From SBBV01 sp036555425 (GTDB lineage Bacteria; Pseudomonadota; Alphaproteobacteria; Bin65): a stretch of 64,000 nucleotides of DNA. A program made the position numbers and the translations under genes. Below, in pieces: positions 1-7,823 of the stretch (the first letter of the stretch is position 1; every line of letters begins with the position of its first letter). The notes under the pieces were generated by a model. The model ran no database searches and was not told the DNA's origin. It saw only the letters and a list, made by a program, of their open reading frames with translations. Where the stretch lies: assembly GCA_036555425.1 (NCBI GenBank), contig DATBLL010000080.1, forward strand, positions 1 through 64,000, in the 5' to 3' direction.

Positions 1-10
1 CACCGGACAG

Positions 11-107
11 CTCCCCCTTGAGGGGGAGCGACGATGTGTTGGCGCGCTGCGTCCCGGCTATTGATGAAAAATGTGAAAGCACGCCTGCTCCCCCCGTTGA
101 GGGGGCC
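11..107. repeat. C-run/G-run palindromic repeats
   Basis: Two short palindromes of the pattern CTCCCCC-TTGA-GGGGGAG lie at 11-28 and about 88-107, in the gap before the first gene. They look like the ends or units of a GC-rich intergenic repeat. A half copy (CCTCCCCCTTGA) also occurs near 9566-9577, just before the acyltransferase gene. Confidence 0.5.
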
Positions 108-129
108 TCTCGGCCGGACTCCTCTTCAG

Positions 130-831
130 CTAACCCGCCAGCCGCGTGCGCCGCATGGCGTAATGCGTGTTGCGGCCGTCGAATTTGGGGAACCGCTTGA
201 AATCCTCGCGCAGTTCGTGGCGCACGGGGGAATGCAGCGCGGCGTCGAGGGCTTCGACCGTGTCGAACACCACCTCGTTGCCGAGCATGTAGCCCGCCGG
301 CGTGATCGGCGTGGGGTCGGTCCATTTGATCGGCACGTAGCACATGATGCTGCGGATGCCGGGGAAGCGCGACTGAATCTGCGGGTGATGCGCCACGTAG
401 TGGGCGATGAACTCGGCTTCGTTCACGGCCGGACGCTGATAGCGCACGACGTAGGAGATGGGCGCCGTGAGCGGGCCGGGCCGCGCCTCGCCCGCCACCG
501 GATAGAAGCGCTCTTCCATCGCGTCGTGGACGAGCGAGACCTTGTCGGGCGGCGCCGGCGAAGGGGCCACGACCGTGGCGCGGTATTCGGCGCTCGCGAG
601 CAGCGCTTCGAGGTCGTTCACGGTGCGGAAGCCAGCCTGCAGCATCGCAAGCGGGCCCGGCCCGTCGTGGAGATAGGGATCCTTCGCCGAGCGCTCGGGC
701 GTGTAGAGATCGAGCGTCTCGAGCCCCGCCGCGGATTTGAACAACGCGGCGGGCGCGCCCTTCAACCAGTTGCGCACCGCGTCGCCGTATTCGGCCGACC
801 CCGCGAAAACCAGGAAATATGCAATCGTCAT
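130..831 (-). CDS. EthD-domain protein
   Basis: The predicted protein has 233 residues and matches the EthD-domain (dimeric alpha/beta barrel) pattern. It has a short N-terminal segment (MTIAYFLVF) and a C-terminal half with a YVVRYQRP strand, an AHYVAHH motif, a FPGIRS segment and a closing VFDTVEALDAAL strand. Family members occur beside degradation genes or as small accessory proteins, and the exact reaction is usually unknown. I chose the ATG in front of TIAYF because the barrel strand starts immediately after it; an in-frame start 7 codons upstream is possible. The neighbour downstream on the same strand is unrelated. Substrate is not predictable. Confidence 0.75.
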   Translation of the reverse strand: MTIAYFLVFAGSAEYGDAVRNWLKGAPAALFKSAAGLETLDLYTPERSAKDPYLHDGPGPLAMLQAGFRTVNDLEALLASAEYRATVVAPSPAPPDKVSLVHDAMEERFYPVAGEARPGPLTAPISYVVRYQRPAVNEAEFIAHYVAHHPQIQSRFPGIRSIMCYVPIKWTDPTPITPAGYMLGNEVVFDTVEALDAALHSPVRHELREDFKRFPKFDGRNTHYAMRRTRLAG

Positions 832-946
832 GCTGGCCCTCGGGCCAACCATACGTCTCGGCGCCGGCGGCGGCGAGACGCCTCCGCATCATGGCGGGTA
901 CGCGCGTTCCACGCCGCGCGCCCCTCCGCGTGAGCGAGCGCCGCCC

Positions 947-1578
947 TCAGTTGCAGGTCGTGACCGGATTGCCGCACAGCCGGCCCTTCGGCACCCAGCC
1001 CTCGTATTTGTGCACGCGGATCTTGACCCAATCGTTCTGGCACGCGAGCAGCACCGCGGTCGCCGCGTTCTTGCTCTGGGCGAAGTCGATGATCTCGCTC
1101 TTGCCGAACGGCAGCTCGGCGGTGAGTCGCTGTAGCTTCCCATCCGCGCCGGGATCCCAGCTCAGCAGCAGCAGCGCTTGGACCGGTCGGACGGTTCCTC
1201 GCGCAGGCGCTCGGAGGCCTTGCCGCCCTGCATGATCATGAGGCTCGAGCCGAGGCGCGAACCGTGGATCCAGCCGCCGAGCTTCGTCTCCTTGTTGGTC
1301 GAATAGGTTTGATAGGACTTGATGCGGAACCAGCCATTGCTTTCCGCCACGATCGCGACGCCGACATCGTCGTCCTTCTGCACGCGGATCACGCCGGCGA
1401 TCTTGCCCTGGTTCGAGGGCGTGGCGCGGACGCTGATGCCTTTCGGATCCTCGTCGATCGTGTAGGCGTCGAGATCGCACCTCTTCTCGGCCTGCGCGAG
1501 CGCGGCCGCGAGCGGTGCGGCCATCAGCATCGCGCCGCCGAAGGCACCGATCCAATTCTTGCGTCCGATCTTCCCCAT
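947..1578 (-). pseudogene. SH3-domain secreted protein, frameshifted
   Basis: The first frame (1162-1578) encodes a protein with a signal peptide (hydrophobic stretch around residues 11-28, AALAQA cleavage region) and a bacterial SH3-like domain (VRATPS to WFRIKS to GGWIHGSRLG). It then stops in a CCC-stop. In the next frame the protein continues without interruption from SWDPGADGK to a second SH3-like unit (NDWVKIRVHKYEGWVPKG) and a stop at 947-949. The break lies in GGTCCAAGCGCTGCTGCTGCTGAG; one missing G after CCAAG would restore a protein of about 210 residues. It is either a true pseudogene, a sequencing error or, less likely, recoding. The function of the intact family is probably a periplasmic wall-binding accessory protein. 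Confidence 0.6.
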
Positions 1579-1611
1579 TCTCCTCGCCCCGCCGGCCGCG
1601 GGCCGATTGTG

Positions 1612-3966
1612 CTACTCCGCCGCGGCGCGCGGGCGCGCAGGCCTGGCCGATCGAGACGATCGGATGGCCTCCCAAATCTTGCGCGGCGTCGCCGGCATGT
1701 CGATGTGCTTGATGCCGTAGGGCGCCAGCGCATCGACCAGCGCGTTGATCACCGCCGGCGGCGCGCCGATGCAGCCCGCCTCGCCCGAGCCTTTGACGCC
1801 GAGCGGATTGGTCGTGCAGCGCACGTTGCGCGTCTCGAATTTGAAGAACGGGAACGCGTCCGCCTTCGGCATGTTGTAGTCCATGAACGAGCCGGTCACG
1901 AGCTGGCCCGAATCGGCGTCGTAGACCGTGTACTCGTGGAGCGCCTGGCCGAGGCCCTGCCCGATGCCGCCATGCACCTGCCCCGCCAAGGTCAGCGGAT
2001 TGATGACCGCGCCGAAATCGTCGACGACGACGTAGCGGTCGATGTGCACCGCGCCGGTGTCGGGATCGACTTCGATCTCGATGAGGTGGCAGCCATTGGG
2101 GAAGGTCGGCGCCTCGGGCTGGCGGACATATTGCTCGTCGAGGCCCGGCGTGGCGCCCTCGGGGACCATCGCCGCATCGTTCGCGGCCGCCGCGACCTCC
2201 CAGAGACTCGTGCGCCGGTCGGTGCCGACGATGCGGAACTGGCCGTCCTTGTATTCGATATCCTCGACCGCGGCCTCGAGCAGCCGGCTCGCCACTTCCT
2301 TGCCCTTGGCCTTGATCTTGTCGGACACGCCGAGCATCGCGGCGCCGCCCACCGGCAGCGCGCGCGAGCCGCCGGTCAGCCCGCCCGGTACCAGATCGGT
2401 GTCGCCCTGCACGATCTCGACGTGCTTCGCATCGAGATCGAGCGCGCCCGAGACGATCTGAGTGTAGGACGTGATGTGCGCCTGGCCGTTGTCCTGGTTG
2501 CCGATGTAGAGCGTGACCCTCTTCTTCTTGGGATCGAATTTGGCGATCGCGGTCTCGGGCGCGCCGCCGCCGCAACGCTCGATATAGGTGGCGAGGCCGC
2601 GCCCGCGCAGCTTGCCCTTGGCGGCGGAGGCCTTCTTGCGCTTTTCGTAGCCGTCCCAGTCGGCCAGCTTCATCGCCTGCTCCATGCAGGCCTTGAACTC
2701 GCCGCTGTCGAAGATGTCGCCCAACGGCGTCTTGTAGGGCATTGCCTCGGGCGGGATGAAATTTCGCCGGCGCAGCTCGTCGGGGGCGAGGCCGAGTTCG
2801 CGCGCGGCGTGATCGACGAGGCGCTCGATGAGATAGGCCGCCTCGGGCCGGCCGGCGCCGCGATAGGCGTCGATCGGCACCGTGTTGGTCACGACCCCGG
2901 CGACGCGGGTGTAGATCGCGGGCGTGCGGTAGAGGCCGACATGCATGTCGGAGCCGCCGGTGGCGACGAAGGGCGCGTAGTTCGAGAGATAGGCGCCCTC
3001 GTTGGCGTAGGTTTCGACCTTCAAGGCGAGGAAGCGCGCATCCTTGTCGAGCGCGAGCTCGGCGAAGCTCACATGGTCGCGGCCTTGCACGTCGGACTGG
3101 AAGCCTTCGCTGCGGTCCGCGGCCCAGCGCACCGGGCGCTTCAGGCGCCGCGCCGCCCAGGGCATCAGCACGGTTTCGGGATGGAGGAAGAGCTTCATGC
3201 CGAAGCCGCCGCCGACATTGCCGGAGACGACGCGGACCTTTTCCTTCGGGATCTTGAAGATCGCTTCGGCGAGCTGGCTCCGGAGGCCGTGCACGCTTTG
3301 GCACGAGGTGTAGAGCGTCATCCGACCGGCGGCCGCGTCGTAGTCGCCCAAGCAGGCGCGCGCCTCCATCGAATTCGCGACGACGCGGTTGTTGACGATG
3401 CGGAGCTTGATGACGCGATCCGCACTCTTCAGTGCGGCCTCGACGGCGGCCCGGTCGCCCTTCTCCCAATCGAAGGCGATGTTGTTGGGGATGTGGTCCC
3501 ACACCTTGGGCGCGCCGGGCAGCGCGGCGGCGTAGGTGTCGACCGCATGCGGCAGCTCTTCGTAATCCACCTCGATCTTCTCGGCGGCGTCGCGCGCCGC
3601 GAGCAGCGTTTCGGCCACGACGAGCGCCACCGGATCGCCGATATGGCGCACGCGGTCCTTCGCCAGCACCGGCCGCGGCGTATCGTAACGCGGTTTCCCG
3701 TCGCGGCTGGTCATCGGGATCATGCACGGCATGAGGCCGAGGCCGTCGGCCTCGACATCGGCTCCGGTCAGCACGGCGAGGACGCCGCGCGCCGATTTGG
3801 CCTTGCTTGTATCGAGACGGACGATGCGCGCATGCGCGTGAGGCGAGCGCAGGACATAGGCGTGGGCCGGGTTCAGCAGCTTGAAATCGTCGGTGAAGCG
3901 CCCGCCGCCCGTGATCAGGGCCTGGTCTTCGAGCCGCTTGACCGCCTGGCCCACGCCGAACTTCAT
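1612..3966 (-). CDS. CoxL-like form II molybdenum hydroxylase large subunit
   Basis: This 784-residue protein is a xanthine dehydrogenase/CO dehydrogenase-family large subunit that binds a molybdopterin cofactor. Visible landmarks are the N-terminal GVGQAVKRLED and GGGRFTDD segments, GGGFGMK near residue 253, the active-site loop AYRGAGR near 365 (the form II signature, not the CoxL form I loop with Cys-Ser-Phe-Arg), and KGSGEAG near 725 with the conserved catalytic Glu. Start is the ATG before KFGVGQ, where family homology begins; a longer start 21 codons upstream is possible. The usual FAD (medium) and 2Fe-2S (small) subunit genes are not adjacent. The substrate is therefore unknown; form II enzymes are poor predictors of CO oxidation. 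Confidence 0.9.
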   Translation of the reverse strand: MKFGVGQAVKRLEDQALITGGGRFTDDFKLLNPAHAYVLRSPHAHARIVRLDTSKAKSARGVLAVLTGADVEADGLGLMPCMIPMTSRDGKPRYDTPRPVLAKDRVRHIGDPVALVVAETLLAARDAAEKIEVDYEELPHAVDTYAAALPGAPKVWDHIPNNIAFDWEKGDRAAVEAALKSADRVIKLRIVNNRVVANSMEARACLGDYDAAAGRMTLYTSCQSVHGLRSQLAEAIFKIPKEKVRVVSGNVGGGFGMKLFLHPETVLMPWAARRLKRPVRWAADRSEGFQSDVQGRDHVSFAELALDKDARFLALKVETYANEGAYLSNYAPFVATGGSDMHVGLYRTPAIYTRVAGVVTNTVPIDAYRGAGRPEAAYLIERLVDHAARELGLAPDELRRRNFIPPEAMPYKTPLGDIFDSGEFKACMEQAMKLADWDGYEKRKKASAAKGKLRGRGLATYIERCGGGAPETAIAKFDPKKKRVTLYIGNQDNGQAHITSYTQIVSGALDLDAKHVEIVQGDTDLVPGGLTGGSRALPVGGAAMLGVSDKIKAKGKEVASRLLEAAVEDIEYKDGQFRIVGTDRRTSLWEVAAAANDAAMVPEGATPGLDEQYVRQPEAPTFPNGCHLIEIEVDPDTGAVHIDRYVVVDDFGAVINPLTLAGQVHGGIGQGLGQALHEYTVYDADSGQLVTGSFMDYNMPKADAFPFFKFETRNVRCTTNPLGVKGSGEAGCIGAPPAVINALVDALAPYGIKHIDMPATPRKIWEAIRSSRSARPARPRAAAE

Positions 3967-4152
3967 GCCCGAACTCCCCTGCGACAATAAAAGCGCGGGC
4001 CCCCCGGCAGGGAACCCGCCCGGCGCCATAAATAATCAAGCCGGGGCGGCTGGCAAGAAGCCCGAAATTGGGCGACGGGGGCGGGCCCAAGCGGCGTATA
4101 ATAATCTGGGTGCGGCTGCCCTGGGCGGAGGGGCGGAGCTGCGGCAAAGGAA

Positions 4153-5748
4153 ATGGATTTCATGGCACAGCCAAAGCGCGGCGTCGTCGGCTGGGTCTTT
4201 GGCCCCGGCAAGTATCTCATCGGCCTCGCGGCGATCGCCGCTGCGGCTTGGTACTGGTATGCCAACAGCGATGCCGCCTCATCGAAGCCGGCTTATCGCC
4301 TGGCCAAGCTCGAGCAGGGCACCATCGCCAACACCGTGACCGCCAGCGGCACGCTGAAGGCGCTCATCACCGTCGATGTCGGCACGCAAATCTCCGGCCA
4401 GGTCAAGCAGCTCATGGCCGACTTCAACACCGAGGTGAAGGCCGGCCAGGTCATCGCCCGCATCGACCCGGCGAGTTTCGAGGCCAAGGTCGCGGAGGCC
4501 GACGCCGATCTCGCCACCGCCAAGGGCAACGTGCTGCTGATGCAGGCGCGGCTCGACAGCATGGTGTCGGACACGCGCCAGGCCAAGTCGCAGCTCGAGC
4601 TGACCAAGCTCGACCTCGCGCGCAAGAAGGAGTTGCTGCCCTCCAAGGCCATCGCGCAATCGACCTACGATCAGGCCGTGGCCGCGCATGAGCAGGCCGA
4701 GGCGAAATATCAGGGCATGCTCGCCAAGGAGTCGGAGCAGAAGGCGACGATCGAGGTAGCCAAGGCGCAGGTGAAGCAGAAAGAGGCGACGCTCGCCCAG
4801 CGCCGCATCGATCTCGAGAACACGTTCATCCGCTCGCCGGTCGACGGGGTCGTGATCGCGCGCAACGTCGATGTCGGACAGACCGTGGCCGCGAGCCTGC
4901 AATCGCCGATCCTGTTCACGATCGCCCAGGACTTGAAGCAGATGAACGTCGAGGTGAATGTGGACGAGGCCGACATCGGCCGCATCCGCGAGGGCCTGAC
5001 GGCGACCTTCACGGTCGACTCGTTCGCCGGCCGCACCTTCCCGGGCCAGGTGCGCCAGGTGCGGAAGGCGCCCAAGGAGGTGGCGAGCGTCATCACCTAC
5101 ACGGTGGTGGTGAGCACGCGGAACCCGGATTTGCGCCTGCTCCCCGGCATGACGGCCAACGTCACCTTCCAGATCGCGCGGCGCGCGAACGTGGTCATGA
5201 TCCCCAACGCGGCGCTGCGCTTCCGGCCCGGCAACGCGCGGCCCGAGCGCGCCCCGACCGAAACCGCCGCCGCCACCCCCAACCGCGGCAACGGCCAGGA
5301 CCGCGTCCGCCAGCAGATCGAGACCCTGAAGCGCGAGCTCGAGCTCACCAAGGACCAGGAGCAGAAGGTGATCGCGATCTACCGCGAGATGGGCCAGAAG
5401 CTCCGGCAGATGCGCGAATCGGGCACGCCGTTCGAGCAGATGCGCGAGGAGATCGCCAAGCTCCGCCGCGCCACGGAGGAGAAGATCGCGGCGCTGCTGT
5501 CGCCCGAGCAGAAGTCGAAATACGACGATTTGCGCGGCGCCGCCGGCGATTCCGGCCCGCGGCGCGGCACCGTCTACGTGCTCGGCGCCAACGGCGAGCC
5601 AAAGCGGGTGAACGTGATGGTCGGCATCACCGATGGCTCGAACACCGAATTGGTCAGCGGCGAGATCAAGGCGGGCGACCAGGTCATCGTCGGCGCCGGC
5701 CAGTCTTCCTCCGTACAGCGCAGCCCCGGCCGCCGCTTCGGGCTCTAG
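4153..5748 (+). CDS. macA: MacA-like efflux periplasmic adaptor with Spy-like insert
   Basis: Membrane-fusion (HlyD/MacA) adaptor that would bridge an inner-membrane ABC transporter to a TolC-type channel. An N-terminal membrane anchor spans about residues 10-33, followed by a biotinyl-lipoyl half (GTQISGQVKQL), a long coiled coil near 110-220, the second lipoyl half (IRSPVDGVVIARNVDVGQTV) and a beta-barrel. At 531 residues it is far longer than typical MacA (about 370). The extra length is mainly a charged helical block at about 380-460 with LTKDQEQKV and LLSPEQKSKYDDLR motifs, resembling Spy/CpxP or periplasmic heavy-metal-sensor domains. It heads an operon with the ATPase (20 bp gap) and permease that follow. 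Confidence 0.85.
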   Translation: MDFMAQPKRGVVGWVFGPGKYLIGLAAIAAAAWYWYANSDAASSKPAYRLAKLEQGTIANTVTASGTLKALITVDVGTQISGQVKQLMADFNTEVKAGQVIARIDPASFEAKVAEADADLATAKGNVLLMQARLDSMVSDTRQAKSQLELTKLDLARKKELLPSKAIAQSTYDQAVAAHEQAEAKYQGMLAKESEQKATIEVAKAQVKQKEATLAQRRIDLENTFIRSPVDGVVIARNVDVGQTVAASLQSPILFTIAQDLKQMNVEVNVDEADIGRIREGLTATFTVDSFAGRTFPGQVRQVRKAPKEVASVITYTVVVSTRNPDLRLLPGMTANVTFQIARRANVVMIPNAALRFRPGNARPERAPTETAAATPNRGNGQDRVRQQIETLKRELELTKDQEQKVIAIYREMGQKLRQMRESGTPFEQMREEIAKLRRATEEKIAALLSPEQKSKYDDLRGAAGDSGPRRGTVYVLGANGEPKRVNVMVGITDGSNTELVSGEIKAGDQVIVGAGQSSSVQRSPGRRFGL

Positions 5749-5768
5749 ACGAAGCGCCGAAAGCGCCC

Positions 5769-6515
5769 ATGACAACGCCGCTCATCCGCACCGAGAAGCT
5801 GTCGAAGACCTATCACATCGGCGGCGGCGACGTGCGCGCGCTCGTGGACCTCTCGATCGCGATCCCAAAGGGCGAGATGATCGCGATCATGGGCCCCTCG
5901 GGCTCGGGCAAGTCGACCTCGATGAACCTTCTGGGCTGCCTCGACACGCCCACATCGGGCAATTACTGGCTCGACGGCCAGGACGTCTCGCAGCTCGATT
6001 CCGACGCGCTCGCCCATATCCGCAACGAGAAGGTCGGCTTCGTCTTCCAGCAGTTCAACCTGCTCGCGCGCGCGACCGCGCTCGACAATGTCGAGCTGCC
6101 GCTCACCTATGGCCGAGTCGCGCGCCGCCTGCGCCACGAGAAGGCGGAGAAGGCGCTGGCGGCGGTGGGCTTGGGCGACCGCATGGACCACCGCCCCTCG
6201 CAGCTCTCGGGCGGGCAGATGCAGCGCGTCGCCATCGCGCGCGCGATCGTCAACAGCCCGCAGGTGCTGATGGCCGACGAGCCCACCGGCGCCCTCGACA
6301 GCCGCACCGGCGCCGAGATCATGGCCCTGTTCCAGCGGCTCAACGCCGAGGGCATCACCGTCATCCTGGTGACGCACGACGAGCACGTGGCCGCGCATGC
6401 AAGGCGCATCCTGCGCTTCCGCGACGGCAGGCTCGTCGCCGACGAGGCCGTGGCCGAGCCCATCCGCGCGGCCGAGGCCGTGGCGCAGATGCAGCCGATG
6501 CCGGAGGCCGCATGA
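5769..6515 (+). CDS. ABC transporter ATPase (MacB/LolD type)
   Basis: A 248-residue ATP-binding subunit of the MacB/LolD (type VII mechanotransmission) class. Walker A GPSGSGKST lies near residues 43-51, the Q-loop QQFNLLAR near 97, the signature LSGGQMQRVAIARA near 147, Walker B VLMADEPTGALD near 167, and the switch His in VTHDEHV. It energises the MacA-MacB system by powering conformational changes of the downstream permease. In enterobacterial MacB the ATPase and permease are fused; here they are separate genes, overlapping by 4 bases (ATGA at 6512-6515). The translocated substrate cannot be read from sequence. Confidence 0.9.
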   Translation: MTTPLIRTEKLSKTYHIGGGDVRALVDLSIAIPKGEMIAIMGPSGSGKSTSMNLLGCLDTPTSGNYWLDGQDVSQLDSDALAHIRNEKVGFVFQQFNLLARATALDNVELPLTYGRVARRLRHEKAEKALAAVGLGDRMDHRPSQLSGGQMQRVAIARAIVNSPQVLMADEPTGALDSRTGAEIMALFQRLNAEGITVILVTHDEHVAAHARRILRFRDGRLVADEAVAEPIRAAEAVAQMQPMPEAA

Positions 6516-7744
6516 CCTACGCCGATTGCATCCGCGCCGCCGTCACGGCCCTTCGCGCCAATCTACTGCGCAGCATCCTCACCTCGCTCGGCATCATCAT
6601 CGGCATCTCGTCAGTGATCGCGATGGTCGCGATCGGCGCTGGCGCCGAATCGCAGATCAAGGCCTCGATCGAGAGCCTGGGCTCCAACATCATGATCGTG
6701 CTGAACGGTTCGCGCACCACCGGCGGCGCGCGCGGCGGCACCGGCAGCAACATCACGCTCACCGAGGAGGACGCCCAGGCGCTGCAGCGCGACGTGCCCT
6801 CCGTCGAGGTGGCGGCGCCCTCGGTCCAGGGCCGCTTCCAGCTCGTCTCCGGCAACACCAACTGGTCGACCAGCGTCCTCGGCATCAGCGAGGACTACAT
6901 GACCGCGCGCAACTGGCAGATCGACCAGGGCCGCGCCTTCAACGAAACCGAATTCAAGAGCGCGGGGAAGGTCGTGCTCATCGGCTCGACCGTGGCCGAG
7001 CGCTTGTTCCCGGGCGAGGACCCGATCGGCAAGGTGATCCGCATCAACAAGGTGCCGGTGCAGATCGTGGGCACGCTCGCGACCAAGGGCCAGACGCCGT
7101 TCGGCCAGGATCAGGATGACACCGCCTTCATCCCGATGAGCACGGCCAAGAAGCGCGTGCTCGGCGGCCGCTGGGTGAAGAGCAACCTCGTCGGCCAGAT
7201 CACGGTCAAGGTTCGCGACGCCGAGAACGTGGCCGAGGCGGAGACGCAGGTCGCGACCCTGCTGCGCCAGCGCCACCGCATCGGCGAGGGCGCGCAGGAC
7301 GATTTCAACATCCGCAACATCTCGCAGTTCCTCGCGGCGCGCGCCGAATCGACGCGCGTGATGGGCATCCTGCTCGCCTCGGTCGCCGCCATCTCGCTCG
7401 TGGTCGGCGGCATCGGCATCATGAACATCATGCTCGTCTCGGTGACCGAGCGGACGCGCGAGATCGGCCTGCGCATGGCCTTGGGCGCGCGCCGGCGCGA
7501 CATCCTCACCCAGTTCGTGGTGGAGGCGATCACGCTCTCGCTCTTGGGCGGCCTCATCGGCGTGGCGCTCGGCATCGGCGGCTCGCACCTCATCGCCCAG
7601 ACCGGCGATTGGCCGGTCTTGATCGAGCCGCAAGCCATCGGCATGGCCGTGGGCTTCTCCGCCGCCGTCGGCGTCTTCTTCGGCTTCTACCCGGCGCGGA
7701 AAGCCTCCAAGCTCGATCCCATCGACGCCCTCAGATACGAATAG
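6512..7744 (+). CDS. macB: MacB-type ABC permease
   Basis: A 410-residue FtsX/MacB permease. It has one N-terminal membrane helix (LLRSILTSLGIIIGISSVIA, roughly residues 18-40), a large periplasmic domain (about 50-285) and three C-terminal helices, including the conserved GIMNIMLVSVTERTREIGLR motif near 305-325 and GFYPARKASKLDPIDALRYE at the end. This is the standard topology for extracytoplasmic mechanotransmission pumps. The start ATG overlaps the stop of the ATPase gene. With the adaptor upstream it forms a complete inner-membrane half of a tripartite efflux pump for macrolides, peptides, lipids or siderophores; no TolC gene is present in the window. Confidence 0.9.
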   Translation: MTYADCIRAAVTALRANLLRSILTSLGIIIGISSVIAMVAIGAGAESQIKASIESLGSNIMIVLNGSRTTGGARGGTGSNITLTEEDAQALQRDVPSVEVAAPSVQGRFQLVSGNTNWSTSVLGISEDYMTARNWQIDQGRAFNETEFKSAGKVVLIGSTVAERLFPGEDPIGKVIRINKVPVQIVGTLATKGQTPFGQDQDDTAFIPMSTAKKRVLGGRWVKSNLVGQITVKVRDAENVAEAETQVATLLRQRHRIGEGAQDDFNIRNISQFLAARAESTRVMGILLASVAAISLVVGGIGIMNIMLVSVTERTREIGLRMALGARRRDILTQFVVEAITLSLLGGLIGVALGIGGSHLIAQTGDWPVLIEPQAIGMAVGFSAAVGVFFGFYPARKASKLDPIDALRYE

Positions 7745-7823
7745 CCGAGGCGGGGCCGATTGCGGCGCCGGGGCCGCTCGGGCACAATCCTTGCAACAAG
7801 CCGCTTTCGGGAGGACGACGACG

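Noticed and set aside
1264..3990. Long plus-strand open frame antisense to the CoxL-like gene
   Set aside because: High GC gives long chance frames on the opposite strand; the translation is Arg/Asp/Leu-rich and has no family motifs, whereas the minus strand encodes a full molybdenum hydroxylase.
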